A DNA stretch of 64,000 bases from assembly GCA_963925895.1 (NCBI GenBank), contig CAWUVH010000001.1, positions 1 through 64,000 on the forward strand. The letters are read 5' to 3'. Every line of letters begins with the position of its first letter. Within the stretch, counting starts at the first letter, position 1. Below are positions 1-8,254 of the stretch, in pieces. A program made the position numbers and the translations under genes. The notes below the pieces were generated by a model that saw only the letters and a list, made by a program, of their open reading frames with translations, made no database searches and was not told the DNA's origin. Origin of the DNA: Eutrophovita sp913057845. Its GTDB lineage: Bacteria; Pseudomonadota; Gammaproteobacteria; Burkholderiales; Eutrophovitaceae.

Positions 1-13
1 GTTGCCGTTTGTT

Positions 14-45
14 TAAGCTAAGCCTCGAATTATACGATGATTTTT
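14..45 (-). promoter_or_regulatory. possible sigma-70 -10 element or inverted repeat at window edge
   Basis: On the minus strand a perfect TATAAT lies inside an imperfect inverted repeat (CTCGAA...TTCGAG). It is downstream of tRNA-Ala and would drive a gene beyond position 1. In related genomes another tRNA often follows gltX and tRNA-Ala here. There is no convincing -35 box, so this is tentative. Confidence 0.2.
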
Positions 46-64
46 CGAGACTTTTAAAAATACT

Positions 65-140
<76 letters not shown>

Positions 141-203
141 AGCAAACGAGCGCTAAATTATACGGAGTGACTTAGTTTGTGTAAAGCTTTTTGTCTACCA
201 TCA

Positions 204-1598
204 CTAAAGCTCGGATAAGCCAGCATGCAATCGGGCCAACATCCTATCGCGACCGACTAATTCAATGATAGCGTCAATAGCTGGCGTTTGAGTTTGTCCG
301 GTCAATAAAAGCCTCAAAGGCATAGCCAACTGAGGCATCTTAAGCTGAAACTCAGTTAGACTCATCTTGATGCAACCAGCAATTTCTGGACGCCCCCACT
401 CGATACCTTGCAACGATTCCGTGAAATGAATTAAGGCTGGCTTTATATCTGGCGTTAAGAATTTCAGTCGGTCGTCCTGACTAATCTGCACTTCTCGAAA
501 AAACATTAACACTGAGTCAGCAAGATCATTAAGCGAAGTGGCCCGATCTTTTAATAACTTAATTAGGTCAGATAAATTAGGGCCATCCTCCCAAATTATG
601 TCTTGACCACCAGGGTTTGCGCGCACGAGATCTGCGAGCAATTCATCGTCCGCGAGATTAATATGTTCTCCATTGGTCCAACTGAGCTTTGTAGCATCGA
701 ATTTCGCTGGAGACCGGTTCACGTGCTCCAAATCAAACCATTCCAAGAACTGATCCCGTGAGAATATCTCGTCATCTCCGTGGGACCACCCTAAGCGCGC
801 CAAATAATTCAAAACAGCATCGGGTAAAAACCCTTGGTCTCTGTAATGCATCACGCTGACCGCACCATGTCGCTTGGAGAGACGCTCACCATCATCACCC
901 AAGATCATAGGGACGTGCCCAAAAGCAGGTAATTCATACCCTAACGCCCTATAAACGTTAATTTGTCTAGGGGTATTGTTCACATGATCATCGCCTCGAA
1001 TGACGTGAGTGAGATTCATGTCGTGATCATCGACAACGACCCCAAAATTATAGGTGGGTGTTCCGTCCCCGCGAAGCAAAACGAAATCATCGAGTTCCGT
1101 ATTTGAAACCGTAATAACGCCCTTTACGAGGTCGTCCCAAGCAACATCTCCAGAATCTGGATTTTTAAATCGCAGCACTGGGGTAACATCTTCAGGAGGT
1201 ACCAGGTCAGCCGCATTCTCTGGACGCCATCGGCCATCATATCGAGGCTTCACCCCCATTTTTCGTTGCTCCTCACGCATCTTGGTCAATTCCTCAGGTG
1301 TCGCATAACACCAGTAAGCATTCCCGGAGTCGACCAAAACCTCAGCGATTTCTCGATAACGCGACAGGCGATCCATTTGAAAAATCGGCCCCTCGTCCCA
1401 ATCAAGGCCCAACCAAGTCATCGAATCAAGTATCGCCTGTACTGAAGCTTCAGAGGATCTTTCTTGATCAGTATCTTCGACACGCAATATGAACTGGCCA
1501 CCATGCTTTCTCGCATAAGCCCACGCATACAGTGCTGTGCGAGCACCACCAATGTGTAAATATCCAGTGGGGCTGGGTGCAAAACGGGTACGTATCAT
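204..1598 (-). CDS. gltX: glutamate--tRNA ligase
   Basis: Cytosolic class I aminoacyl-tRNA synthetase that charges tRNA-Glu with glutamate. The N-terminus reads MIRTRFAPSPTGYLHIGGA, containing the HIGH-type signature, and the KMSKS-type motif appears as ERLSKRHGA about halfway through. The 464-residue length is normal for discriminating or non-discriminating bacterial GltX, which I cannot tell apart here. The open frame extends 14 codons further upstream to 1640, but the ATG at 1598 matches the conserved N-terminus exactly. tRNA-Ala follows 63 bp downstream on the same strand. The HD-family gene upstream is divergent. Confidence 0.97.
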   Translation of the reverse strand: MIRTRFAPSPTGYLHIGGARTALYAWAYARKHGGQFILRVEDTDQERSSEASVQAILDSMTWLGLDWDEGPIFQMDRLSRYREIAEVLVDSGNAYWCYATPEELTKMREEQRKMGVKPRYDGRWRPENAADLVPPEDVTPVLRFKNPDSGDVAWDDLVKGVITVSNTELDDFVLLRGDGTPTYNFGVVVDDHDMNLTHVIRGDDHVNNTPRQINVYRALGYELPAFGHVPMILGDDGERLSKRHGAVSVMHYRDQGFLPDAVLNYLARLGWSHGDDEIFSRDQFLEWFDLEHVNRSPAKFDATKLSWTNGEHINLADDELLADLVRANPGGQDIIWEDGPNLSDLIKLLKDRATSLNDLADSVLMFFREVQISQDDRLKFLTPDIKPALIHFTESLQGIEWGRPEIAGCIKMSLTEFQLKMPQLAMPLRLLLTGQTQTPAIDAIIELVGRDRMLARLHAGLSEL

Positions 1599-1819
1599 AG
1601 ATATTAACCGAGCGGATAAAGCCGTCATTCTACTTGACAACCATCAAAAAAACCAAGATCAACGCACTCTAATAGGACCATTTTCCTTAGAGCAATATGT
1701 TCTAATGATAAACACATCACAAAGATTTTTTTAACTACTTATCCGTGCCAAAATAAAGCTAAAAAGTACGCTGCCAATATATTGTGAGGCATGATTAAAA
1801 TAACGATGGGGCTAACACT

Positions 1820-2668
1820 GTGTCACTAGAATTCTTATCAAATAATATTCATGGCTTGAAAATGAACTGGCCTAACAACTGGTTGGGTGTGCGAGAAGTA
1901 TTCGAGTCCTGCTGCCAACGTCTAGGTGCTGTCTCAGCAACAGATCCAGACGCGGATAGAATATCTAGATTAGTCAGCGCTGGATTGTCCACTGCTAACT
2001 TCATTGAACATTCCTGCAAGAAGATGGCCAGAAAGGATAAAGAACCGAACTATCATTCGCGTCTTCACACCGCAATTGTTCTCCAGAGCCTAACCACACT
2101 CCTGCTCGAACACCGTAGACTTAATAAAGAGAACTCCAAAACTCTAACCAAAGATGAAATAGTGACCCTGGTCGCGATGGCTGGGCACGATGCTGGCCAT
2201 AATGGCACGCGAAATGCCTATACTTGTCAGCTTGAGTCACAATCATTTGAGTACATTCAGCCATTATTAGAGGCCGCCAAATGCGACGAACGTGACATAT
2301 ATGCCATTAAGCGTATCATCTGGAGTACTGACCCAGTCCTGATCCCGGCGCTGCATAAAGGCGCTGACTCATTGGGAAAGTTTGATTTGAGCCATCCAGT
2401 ATGCCAAGCAATTATTTGCCAAGAAGCCGATATTCTAGCGAGCGTAATACCGCAATTCCAAGAAGAACTGACTCAACAACTCGCAACAGAGTGGAACAAA
2501 GTAGATCCAATGTCTGCCGAAGGCCTCTTATCAACGGGAGGACGAAAGTATTTCCTCACCCATTTAGCAAAATTCTCGACGCCTGCATCCCACTCGCTTG
2601 GGCTGCCACAACTTGTCGACGAACAATTAGCCGGCCTAAAAATAAAGCAATCTTCGACTAATCTTTGA
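1820..2668 (+). CDS. class I (eukaryotic-type) cyclic-nucleotide phosphodiesterase-like HD protein
   Basis: A 282-residue protein without signal peptide or membrane segment. It carries the ordered motifs of the PDEase_I/HD fold: YHSRLHT (residues 78-84; PDEs have YHNxxHA), GHDAGHNGTRNAY (122-134; PROSITE-type HDxxHxGxxN), IIWSTD (166-171; PDEs have an ATD motif) and EADILA (202-207; second metal aspartate). The expected ligands H83, H123, D124 and D204 are all present, so a metal-dependent phosphohydrolase is likely. The cyclic-nucleotide substrate is inference from the motifs. No regulatory domain is fused. The start is uncertain: no strong Shine-Dalgarno sequence precedes the chosen GTG, and an in-frame ATG lies at codon 15. 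It is followed by two more HD-fold genes on the same strand. Confidence 0.7.
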   Translation: MSLEFLSNNIHGLKMNWPNNWLGVREVFESCCQRLGAVSATDPDADRISRLVSAGLSTANFIEHSCKKMARKDKEPNYHSRLHTAIVLQSLTTLLLEHRRLNKENSKTLTKDEIVTLVAMAGHDAGHNGTRNAYTCQLESQSFEYIQPLLEAAKCDERDIYAIKRIIWSTDPVLIPALHKGADSLGKFDLSHPVCQAIICQEADILASVIPQFQEELTQQLATEWNKVDPMSAEGLLSTGGRKYFLTHLAKFSTPASHSLGLPQLVDEQLAGLKIKQSSTNL

Positions 2669-2801
2669 GCGGTTGAATTGGCTACTGACTGAGCCAACCT
2701 ATCATTGAAACTCATTGAGTGAGTACCCTTAAAGTTATTTTTTCTCTTGTTACCATAACAACATGATAAATTTTATTCGTACATAAAATATAAAAAATAA
2801 G

Positions 2802-4163
2802 ATGTTAAAAAATATTAAAAGTTATTTTATTGGTCGGCTAGAGCAAAACAGAAAAGAAATACTCCCTCAAAGTCCGCCTCACTATCCAAACATCATAGCT
2901 GATGCAGTTCATACCTCTATGAACCTTATAAGCAGTTCTGATGCTCTGTATCATGATGTCGAGCATACCTGCATGGTAACGCTGTGCGGCCAAGAGATTT
3001 TTTCCGGAAAAAAAGTTCTTGAAGGTGAACTCAATTCAGCCGACTGGCTTCACTTCACGCTCGCACTTCTCTTTCATGACATCGGATATGTGAAAAACAT
3101 ACTTGTTGGTGATAACGGTTCGGATCAGGTAATTAACGCTGACGGAGAAACTCACACTTTGAGAGATGGCGATACTGATGCCTCTCTAACGCCATACCAC
3201 GTTGAACGTGGGAAACTTTTCATAAAACAAAGAAATTGGCATTGTGATGTTGATCGAGATCTGCTGGTGGATCTCATCAGTTACACTCAGTTTCCGATAC
3301 CTGAGCGGAGCATAACGAGCACTATAGAGGAAGAAAAGTTTCAAACTCTAGCAAGCTTAGTTGGATCTGCAGATTTAATAGGACAGCTAGCCGATCCTAT
3401 GTATGACATAAAAATACCTAGATTATTTTACGAATTCAGTGAAACTGGATCAGCAAGGAAAATGGGGTACAAAACGCCCGCGGACCTTCGCGCGGGCTAC
3501 CCGAGTTTTTACCTTAACTTCGTTAAACCACATATAGGAAATGCCCTTAAATATTTACAAGTAACTGACGAAGGTAAGTCTTGGGTTTCTAGTTTAAATT
3601 ATCACGTTTTCTCACAAAGCCATAAAGCCGAACTCGAGAAAAGTGGCATTGAACTATTAAATGAAATTACAAAAATAAAGGTAAAAAACCTCAAAATTGA
3701 AGAGTTAATTAGCCTCATTTTAGAAAAAATTTGCAACTACAAAAACTGGCCAATAGGTCACGCCTACGTCGTGCAACGTAATAATAAAAATTATTTACTC
3801 CGCTCAATGAAAATATGGTGTGCACAGACAGATGATGAGGCAACCAAACAATTCAAGAGCATCAGCGAGAGCTATATTTTTAAAAATAACGAGGGTCTTC
3901 CAGGCAGAGTTTGTGATACCGGAGCAGTGCAAACAATTTTCGACGTCACTTTGGACTCGGACTTTCCTCGCGCTAAAATAGCTCGTGATATCGGGGTTCG
4001 TGGGGCATTTGCTTTTCCACTAAACGATGGCTTGGGGGTCCGATGGGTACTGGAGTTTTTCAGCCCGGAACCTGAAGTTCTTGACCCCTCCGTGTTAGAG
4101 TTGATGAAGCAAGTCAGCAACCACATAAGCAACGGTTTACAGGAAGGAATCCATCGCCAATGA
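2802..4163 (+). CDS. HD-domain phosphohydrolase with C-terminal GAF domain
   Basis: A 453-residue soluble protein. The N-terminal half is an HD/PDEase-like domain with LYHDVEHT (residues 49-56), LLFHDIGY (89-96), PYHVERG (131-137) and SADLIGQL (189-196). These supply H51, H55, H92, D93, H133 and D191 as probable metal ligands. Roughly residues 300-450 look like a GAF sensor domain, with the GLPGRV segment and a conserved FAFPL...LEFF core. The order HD then GAF suggests a hydrolase regulated by a small ligand or redox cue; substrate and ligand are unknown. An AT-rich 130-bp gap separates it from the PDE-like gene, and its stop overlaps the next start (ATGA), implying translational coupling with the degenerate paralogue. 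Confidence 0.7.
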   Translation: MLKNIKSYFIGRLEQNRKEILPQSPPHYPNIIADAVHTSMNLISSSDALYHDVEHTCMVTLCGQEIFSGKKVLEGELNSADWLHFTLALLFHDIGYVKNILVGDNGSDQVINADGETHTLRDGDTDASLTPYHVERGKLFIKQRNWHCDVDRDLLVDLISYTQFPIPERSITSTIEEEKFQTLASLVGSADLIGQLADPMYDIKIPRLFYEFSETGSARKMGYKTPADLRAGYPSFYLNFVKPHIGNALKYLQVTDEGKSWVSSLNYHVFSQSHKAELEKSGIELLNEITKIKVKNLKIEELISLILEKICNYKNWPIGHAYVVQRNNKNYLLRSMKIWCAQTDDEATKQFKSISESYIFKNNEGLPGRVCDTGAVQTIFDVTLDSDFPRAKIARDIGVRGAFAFPLNDGLGVRWVLEFFSPEPEVLDPSVLELMKQVSNHISNGLQEGIHRQ

Positions 4164-4969
4164 TTGATTTCACGCAAATTGCAAGATATGAATTTGAGAA
4201 AGTTCTCGCCGATTCGATTGAGCAACAAAATTCAGATGTGGTGATGGCATCAGACATAATCAAAAATATGGCATTGATTTCATTTACCCGATTCGCAAAG
4301 TCAAGCAGCCTCTATTTTTCACTCAGCCACACACTTTCAACGTCAATCATCGGATTGCGCCTTCTAAACGCACTGCGCTGTCGAGATGGTCTGATCAAGC
4401 CCGAGCAAGCAATAAATCTGATGGCATCTGTACTCTTTTGCAATATCGGCGTTATCAAAGGGATTTTGGACGAAGATGACGGCGATCGGCAGAAACTGAA
4501 CGATGAACAAGCGCGCAGCGTGAACCATGATTTTACCGACTCTTCGATGTGGAAATACAAATCGTACCGAAGCAAAAAATTTATTCAAAGTATATCTTTT
4601 TTGGATACAAATACAGATTTCAAGGTGGTTAGTCGCGCCATAGAATGCTCAGATTTTTTTAGTAATTATATAGAAACATCGACAGATGATGCTGAGGGTG
4701 AAGACATAGCTAAATACGTTCGCGCCATACAGGTTATAAGCCTGATATCAGATCAAAACTATCAACGTAAACTCGTAGAGTTCTATCTATCAGCTCAAGA
4801 AGCAGGGCTAATAGACACATCAATATTTAAGGACCTTGCTGAATTTCGTAAGAAATGGAGCCAATATTTTTGGGAACGTTTATATCCTGACGTCGGAGAA
4901 GAAATTTTGCTTTTGAGAGAAACGAGCGTAGGTAGAAATATTGTCTCTCAAGTGTATGCTCATCTCTAA
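4160..4969 (+). CDS. degenerate HD-domain paralogue (probable pseudoenzyme)
   Basis: A 269-residue protein that aligns by eye with the HD part of the preceding gene: LYFSLSHT (51-58) against LYHDVEHT, VLFCNIGVIKGIL (91-103) against LLFHDIGYVKNIL, and YKSYRSKKFI (133-142) against YHVERGKLFI. The metal ligands are replaced: first His by Phe, His-Asp by Cys-Asn, the YH histidine by Lys, and the distal Asp probably by Gln. It should not bind metals or hydrolyse phosphoesters, yet the frame is intact, which argues for a retained structural or regulatory role. It lacks the GAF domain. The ATGA overlap with the HD-GAF gene suggests the two products form a complex. No known family name is assigned. 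Confidence 0.65.
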   Translation: MIDFTQIARYEFEKVLADSIEQQNSDVVMASDIIKNMALISFTRFAKSSSLYFSLSHTLSTSIIGLRLLNALRCRDGLIKPEQAINLMASVLFCNIGVIKGILDEDDGDRQKLNDEQARSVNHDFTDSSMWKYKSYRSKKFIQSISFLDTNTDFKVVSRAIECSDFFSNYIETSTDDAEGEDIAKYVRAIQVISLISDQNYQRKLVEFYLSAQEAGLIDTSIFKDLAEFRKKWSQYFWERLYPDVGEEILLLRETSVGRNIVSQVYAHL

Positions 4970-5101
4970 CTGAAAGTTATTGATGTAGAGGAAGCTACTT
5001 TGCAAATGATGAAAATGGACTTTCCTAACACTGGTTTCTAAGCTTGTTTACTGCGCGCGACGCGCGTTAAGTCCCATGGACGTAACAATAAGTGCTGCGG
5101 G

Positions 5102-5530
5102 CTAATGAACGAACTCGGCCAGCATCAAGGCTAAGATTACACCAAAGGTTAATCGGACTCTTAAGGTTAACCAGAATGCGGGCAATGCTTGCTTTTGATG
5201 AATATATGCATCTACTGCTAACGTCATTGCAAACAGCGCCACCAGCGGACCCAGGCGCATTTCCTGCGGCAAAATTATACATACCCACCCCAGAATTGCC
5301 GGTATCACCCCCCAATACACCAACCACTGCCTTTGGGAAGCTGGCATCTCTCTGGACGAAAGTACTAAGCCCCACGAGATAGCGCCAAGAAAGGAAACAA
5401 TCAGCCCTGCATAAGCATGGATCAAGAAAACCCAAAAGTCTGGTTGATCCGATCGATAGGCTAATACCGCACATCCATAAAACGGTATAAGACCACAATA
5501 ACCTAGAGCCTGTATTTGCCTCTGATTCAA
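5102..5530 (-). CDS. DUF3429 family integral membrane protein
   Basis: A 142-residue protein that is almost entirely hydrophobic, with about four to five membrane helices. The N-terminal ALGYCGLIPFYGCAVL and the SFLGAISWGL segment are typical of the DUF3429 family, whose function is unknown. It probably starts at a TTG, since no ATG fits and the conserved region begins within ten residues. Two overlapping frames on either strand lack family resemblance. It stands alone between the HD cluster and an aldehyde dehydrogenase. Confidence 0.7.
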   Translation of the reverse strand: MNQRQIQALGYCGLIPFYGCAVLAYRSDQPDFWVFLIHAYAGLIVSFLGAISWGLVLSSREMPASQRQWLVYWGVIPAILGWVCIILPQEMRLGPLVALFAMTLAVDAYIHQKQALPAFWLTLRVRLTFGVILALMLAEFVH

Positions 5531-5591
5531 GCGTGTTTTAACCTAAAATAGCGATACATCAACCCTGAAAGCCGGCCCAGTAACAAACCGT

Positions 5592-7022
5592 TTAGATACC
5601 GCTAACCGCTTTCGCGTACAAAAATTCCTCCAGGCCCCAAGCACCACCCTCACGACCCACACCAGATAGTCCCACACCACCGAACGGTGTTGCGGGACTC
5701 AAAAGCTGCCCGTTAATCTCAACCATACCCGATCGTAATTTTCGAGCTAGATGTTTCGCTCGATTAAGATCAGCAGTTTGCACGTAATTAGTTAAACCGT
5801 ATGGGGTGTCATTAGCAAGCTCTATGGCATGCTCTTGATTCTTAAATGGAGTAATTGATAGGACAGGGCCAAATATTTCTTCCTTAAATATCTCCATATC
5901 AGGGGTTACGTCAGCAAATACAGTGGGTTTGACGAAATAACCTTTATCAAAGCCCTCTGGTCGACCTTCTCCACCACAAACGAGCTTTGCACCTTGCTGA
6001 ATACCCGTTTGGATGAGTGCTTGTACTTTCTCAAACTGTGCCGCTGATGCTAAAGGCCCAATGTGTCTGCCCTCTTCATGAGCATAACCTACCGTCGTTT
6101 TCATAGCCATGCCATGCGCCTCTTCAACGGCCCGATCGTAAATCGATTCCTCTACGAGCATCCTTGTCGGCGCATTACACGATTGACCGCTGTTTAAGAA
6201 ACATTGGCGCACACCTCGCACAACCGCCTTGTCATCAGCATCCGCGAAAATGATGTTCGCTCCCTTACCGCCCAACTCAAGACAGATGGGCTTCACCTGT
6301 TCGCTGGCTGAACTCATAATTAACCGGCCGGCACGGGTTGAACCCGTAAAAGAGATCGCAGCTACATCTGGATGCTGAGTTAACCAGGTTCCAACGCCAA
6401 CACCATCACCGTTAATAAGATTGAATACTCCCTTAGGAAAATGAGCTTCCTCAATCATATCCGCAAGCATCATCGAGGATAAGGGTGCAATTTCCGAGGG
6501 CTTTAGAATTACTGAACATCCCGCAGCCAGTGCAGGGGCCACCTTCAGCATCACCTGGTTCATAGGCCAATTCCAAGGTGTGATTAATCCGACTACGCCT
6601 ATGGGCTCATGAAAAACGTGATCCACTCCCTCTTTCTTTGGCACCTCAGTCACGAAACTGAAGGTCTCCAAAGTTTTAATCGTCTGTCTGAGATGAGCGT
6701 ACCCAGCTCCAGATTGCGCAGCCTGAGCCATGGACAGGGGCGCACCCATTTCCGAAGAGATGACTGCTGCCATTTCATTCATTTTCGATTTATAAATAGC
6801 TAATAACGCTTCAAGTAAGGACTTCCTATCTTCTACCGAAGTCTCAGACCACTCCCCTTGTGCAGTTTTTGCGGCCATTACCGCCCGATTTAAATCGGTC
6901 TCATCACCTAGCGTAATAACTGCGATTGACTCCTCCGTAGATGGATTAATTACGGATAAAGTTTGGTCAGAATTGGGTTTTACCCAAGCACCATCGATGA
7001 AAAATTCTGTTTCTTTACGCAT
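5592..7022 (-). CDS. aldehyde dehydrogenase (NAD(P)+-dependent)
   Basis: Oxidises an aldehyde to a carboxylic acid. The 476-residue product has the ALDH superfamily landmarks: TPWNWP near residue 150, the Rossmann motif SFTGSTRAG, the general base in CLELGGKGAN (E249) and the catalytic cysteine in NSGQSCN (C282). The glycine after the catalytic motif and the FGGVGLSGVGREGG C-terminus fit the ALDH family that acts on diverse aliphatic or aromatic aldehydes. Substrate cannot be set from sequence. Start chosen at 7022 because GGAG lies about 10 nt upstream and the conserved TEFFIDGAW begins there, although the frame extends 17 codons further. Confidence 0.92.
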   Translation of the reverse strand: MRKETEFFIDGAWVKPNSDQTLSVINPSTEESIAVITLGDETDLNRAVMAAKTAQGEWSETSVEDRKSLLEALLAIYKSKMNEMAAVISSEMGAPLSMAQAAQSGAGYAHLRQTIKTLETFSFVTEVPKKEGVDHVFHEPIGVVGLITPWNWPMNQVMLKVAPALAAGCSVILKPSEIAPLSSMMLADMIEEAHFPKGVFNLINGDGVGVGTWLTQHPDVAAISFTGSTRAGRLIMSSASEQVKPICLELGGKGANIIFADADDKAVVRGVRQCFLNSGQSCNAPTRMLVEESIYDRAVEEAHGMAMKTTVGYAHEEGRHIGPLASAAQFEKVQALIQTGIQQGAKLVCGGEGRPEGFDKGYFVKPTVFADVTPDMEIFKEEIFGPVLSITPFKNQEHAIELANDTPYGLTNYVQTADLNRAKHLARKLRSGMVEINGQLLSPATPFGGVGLSGVGREGGAWGLEEFLYAKAVSGI

Positions 7023-7185
7023 TAACGCACTCCGTGGAAAGTATTTTGATGAAAACAAATAGATTAAAAGCAATCAAGATTCTAACAAATCAATATCAAG
7101 AGCAGACACTGACGGCCTGCGTCTTTAGTTACATGACAAGAACAAAGGTATGATACCTCGCTTATATAATAACTGTAACGTTCCC

Positions 7186-7842
7186 ATGTCAACACACCTT
7201 GTCTCAATCGTCGGACACCTTGCATTCTTCCTGACTGCACTGTCATTTGCGGTCAAGGATATCGTTGCGCTAAGAATTCTTGCGATTATTAGCTCATGTG
7301 GCGCCATTATCTACAATTACTTTCACCCGATGGGTTCTCCGGACTGGCTACCTCTGTCCTGGTGTCTCGTGTTTGCACTCATTAACATATGGCGGGTGTA
7401 CCAGATGTATGCCGAGCAATCTAAGGTCTCATTAAGCGATATTGAACTTGAAATGCTGGATACGAGTTTTTCAAACTTTAATCGGGTTGAATTCGCGAAA
7501 TTGATACGCTCTGGCCAATGGGAAACTGCAGACATTAATACGACACTTACAGCGCAGAACGAAGTACCTAACAAACTTTATTTTATCCAAAACGGTACAG
7601 TCGCCGTCATAAGAGACAGTAAAGAAATCGCAAGAACGTCTGATGGCACTTTTATAGGGGAGATGTCCTTTATCAGTAACGGCAACGCCTCAGCCACAAC
7701 GATCACCCGAACGCAGACACAATTAATCACGTGGGACCGACTGTCTCTTGAACGCTTACTTTCCAGAAACCCCACATTGAGCATATTGCTTAAACATAGT
7801 ATCAGCGTCGATTTGACCAAGAAAATAAAAGATCAACCATGA
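7186..7842 (+). CDS. Popeye-like membrane protein with cyclic-nucleotide-binding fold
   Basis: A 218-residue protein with three predicted N-terminal membrane helices (about residues 5-25, 28-48 and 55-76) followed by a cytoplasmic cNMP-binding-like beta-barrel (about 95-210). The LYFIQNGTVAVI strand and FIGEMSFIS turn are typical of the CAP/CRP effector fold. The three-helix plus cNMP-fold order matches Popeye-domain proteins. The phosphate-binding arginine of the canonical PRxAT cassette is absent (NASAT here), so cAMP or cGMP binding is uncertain. The frame opens 12 codons earlier, but the second ATG places the start just before the first helix. It lies alone between convergent neighbours. 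Confidence 0.65.
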   Translation: MSTHLVSIVGHLAFFLTALSFAVKDIVALRILAIISSCGAIIYNYFHPMGSPDWLPLSWCLVFALINIWRVYQMYAEQSKVSLSDIELEMLDTSFSNFNRVEFAKLIRSGQWETADINTTLTAQNEVPNKLYFIQNGTVAVIRDSKEIARTSDGTFIGEMSFISNGNASATTITRTQTQLITWDRLSLERLLSRNPTLSILLKHSISVDLTKKIKDQP

Positions 7843-7857
7843 GCATCTAGCCCCTCA

Positions 7858-8202
7858 TTATTTAGGCTCTTCACTATATAAGCCTGTTACCGCACAAGTC
7901 GGCCAATCTCCTTGAGCAATACCCCTTGTGACGAGCCGAAGAACCGCACCGAAACGCTGACCATTTTTTTCGTATATTTCGACAATAACATCGTCAAACA
8001 GCAGTTCTAATTCGCACTCGTCTGTGGTCATCCAATGTAAGTTAGATACTGGGGACATATGAACCTGGTAGATGTTTTGAGATTCATAAGCAACGGTAGC
8101 TTTGAACGAACCAGAAGCCTGAACATCACTACTCCAAGCACCTGCGAACTGATAAGGTAACATCCCCAAAAAAATCAGTAACAAATTACGCATCGCCAGC
8201 AT
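7858..8202 (-). CDS. small secreted hypothetical protein
   Basis: About 114 residues beginning with a typical Sec signal peptide (MLAMRNLLLIFLGML...FAGA), so the mature protein of about 90 residues should be periplasmic. Two cysteines in the mature part (DECELEL and WPTCAV) could form a disulfide. I do not recognise a family. The frame extends further upstream to 8301, overlapping the photolyase, but the ATG at 8202 has a GGGGTG ribosome-binding site and starts the signal peptide. It is co-oriented with the photolyase, 52 bp downstream. Confidence 0.55.
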   Translation of the reverse strand: MLAMRNLLLIFLGMLPYQFAGAWSSDVQASGSFKATVAYESQNIYQVHMSPVSNLHWMTTDECELELLFDDVIVEIYEKNGQRFGAVLRLVTRGIAQGDWPTCAVTGLYSEEPK

Positions 8203-8254
8203 ACTCACACCCCAAAAATATACGCTTAAAAAACATAATGAAGGATTAAAAAAT

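Noticed and set aside
1599..1640. 14-codon upstream extension of gltX
   Set aside because: GltX proteins begin right at the RTRFAPSPTG segment, so the extension is unlikely to be translated.
5053..5066. GC-rich palindrome CGCGCGACGCGCG downstream of the degenerate HD gene
   Set aside because: The loop would be too small for a stable hairpin and there is no U-run. I see no supported function.
5067..5498. Overlapping 143-residue minus-strand frame and a 96-residue plus-strand frame at 5092-5382
   Set aside because: Both lie in the DUF3429 region; only the 5102-5530 frame gives a coherent multi-helix membrane protein with family motifs.
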